Source: an uncultured Alphaproteobacteria bacterium
GTDB lineage: Bacteria > Pseudomonadota > Alphaproteobacteria > CAAHEQ01 > UBA3637
Assembly: GCA_944391545.1 (NCBI GenBank)
Contig: CALXTZ010000020.1
Coordinates: forward strand, 1 to 16,773
Reading direction: 5' to 3'
DNA: 16,773 nt
The notes beneath the pieces are model-generated. The model was not told where the DNA came from. It saw nothing but the letters and a program-made list of their open reading frames with translations, and did not search any database. This document shows positions 16,149-16,773 of the stretch, in pieces. Both the position numbers and the translations under genes were made by a program. Numbering within the stretch: the stretch's first letter is position 1; every line of letters begins with the position of its first letter.

Positions 16149-16610
16149 TTAAGCCTCGCGCGCCAACGTCGGACGACACACTTCTTTATGCGGTCGAGCC
16201 AATCCTTTTGTTTTAAACAAAAAGGGATAAGTCCCGTTTTCGACAAAATATTTAAAGTGATTGTATATCTCGCGCGCCAATTCATTATGCGTTTGAATCT
16301 CCTGCGCGCTTAAACAAAATCGATCAACCTGCGGCCAAAGCCACAGATGCGCTACATCCGCCTGGCGCGGCAAATTTTCAGCCTTGCGATGCACTTGAAA
16401 ATCAATCCATGCAGCCGGATCGGATACACTTTTGGCTTTCTGATAATCATTCAAACACGCCGAAACCAGTGTTTTATCCTTTTGATAAAAACGCACGGCA
16501 GAATACCAATCACCGCGCAAACAAGCGATGCCGGCACAAAGCATCGCCATGCAATCTTCATCCGCCGCAAACCATGTCGCGAAGACTTCTTCTTGTGTTA
16601 ACCGCTTCAT
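16149..16610 (-). CDS. Hypothetical protein upstream of tRNA-Trp (153 aa)
   Basis: I do not recognise this protein. It starts MKRLTQEEVFATWFAADEDC, with AGAGAGGA about five bases before the ATG and a strong promoter at 16634-16662, so start and expression are well supported. It is soluble-looking, with no signal peptide or membrane helix, and rich in Trp, His and Cys. It appears mostly helical, with segments such as MAMLCAGIACLRGDWYSAV, VAHLWLWPQVDRFCLSA and HNELAREIYNHFKYFVENG, and a basic C-terminus (TKGLARPHKEVCRPTL). It occupies the place where many Alphaproteobacteria have tuf. The stop is 126 bases before tRNA-Trp and no clear terminator separates them, so readthrough into the operon is possible. 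Confidence 0.65.
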   Translation of the reverse strand: MKRLTQEEVFATWFAADEDCMAMLCAGIACLRGDWYSAVRFYQKDKTLVSACLNDYQKAKSVSDPAAWIDFQVHRKAENLPRQADVAHLWLWPQVDRFCLSAQEIQTHNELAREIYNHFKYFVENGTYPFLFKTKGLARPHKEVCRPTLAREA

Positions 16611-16633
16611 ATTTCCTCTCTTAAAGTAGGAAA

Positions 16634-16662
16634 AGAATACATCTCTTTCGTATTTTTGTCAA
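16634..16662 (-). promoter_or_regulatory. Strong promoter of the 153-aa hypothetical gene
   Basis: On the minus strand: a perfect -35 TTGACA (16657-16662), a 17-base spacer, and -10 TATTCT (16634-16639, four of six matches). The implied leader is short, about 17 bases, and carries the AGAGAGGA ribosome binding site. Confidence 0.75.
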
Positions 16663-16700
16663 GTATTTTTATATGTATTTCATCTTATGACACAACACAA

Positions 16701-16733
16701 AAAAGAAGAGAAAGGCTATCTTTCTCTTCTTTT
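16701..16733. terminator. AT-rich hairpin, probable terminator
   Basis: AAAAGAAGAGAAAG (16701-16714), loop GCTAT, CTTTCTCTTCTTTT (16720-16733): a perfect 14-base-pair stem. On the plus strand it is followed by GTTTTTA, and on the minus strand by TTGTGTTGTG after extra T. It probably ends a gene beyond the right edge on the minus strand, upstream of the promoter at 16634-16662. The stem is GC-poor, so strength is uncertain. Confidence 0.6.
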
Positions 16734-16773
16734 GTTTTTAAGTTTTGGAATAATTTTTGATTATTTCAAAATC

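Overview
This window carries the conserved bacterial ribosome and RNA-polymerase gene cluster of what looks like an alphaproteobacterium. On the minus strand, from right to left, it reads tRNA-Trp, secE, nusG, rplK, rplA, rplJ, rplL, rpoB, rpoC. A second block at the left end holds tRNA-Tyr, tRNA-Gly and the first 21 codons of tuf, also on the minus strand, with rlmB divergent from it. The EF-Tu N-terminus, the full-length RpoB (1388 aa) and RpoC (1395 aa), the L10 leader RNA and the gene neighbourhood all fit Alphaproteobacteria. Base composition is moderate, and TAA is by far the preferred stop codon. I cannot name a species.

Layout. 1-65: 5' end of tuf (minus). 66-317: tuf leader, tRNA-Gly and tRNA-Tyr. 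318-483: divergent promoter region. 484-1221: rlmB (plus). 1292-3441: a plus-strand group of poorly known genes, namely an exported ankyrin-repeat protein, two small overlapping genes, and a coiled-coil protein whose 5' end is interrupted by a run of 12 C. 3444-3470: a terminator shared with the convergent minus-strand gene 3468-4154. 4203-15908: the rpoC to secE operon (minus). 15951-16023: tRNA-Trp. 16149-16610: an unrecognised minus-strand gene with its own strong promoter.

How it works together. secE supplies a subunit of the Sec translocon. nusG supplies a transcription elongation factor. rplK, rplA, rplJ and rplL supply the L1 and L7/L12 stalks of the 50S subunit. rpoB and rpoC supply the two large RNA polymerase subunits. 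Two candidate autoregulatory RNA elements sit at the expected places. The hairpin upstream of rplK resembles the L1 binding site of 23S rRNA, and a recognisable L10 leader precedes rplJ.

Most notable points. (1) rplJ, normally essential, has an in-frame TAG at codon 83, where family members usually carry serine. The rest of the protein is intact on both sides, and no gene in the window ends in TAG. (2) The run of 12 C could switch or disable a gene. (3) The tuf block is separated from tRNA-Trp-secE and lies downstream of rpoC, which suggests a rearrangement that also brought in lineage-specific genes. (4) The tuf leader has two tandem hairpins with the same AUGGUG loop. (5) The divergent promoters for the tRNA-tuf unit and rlmB appear to share one -35 hexamer.
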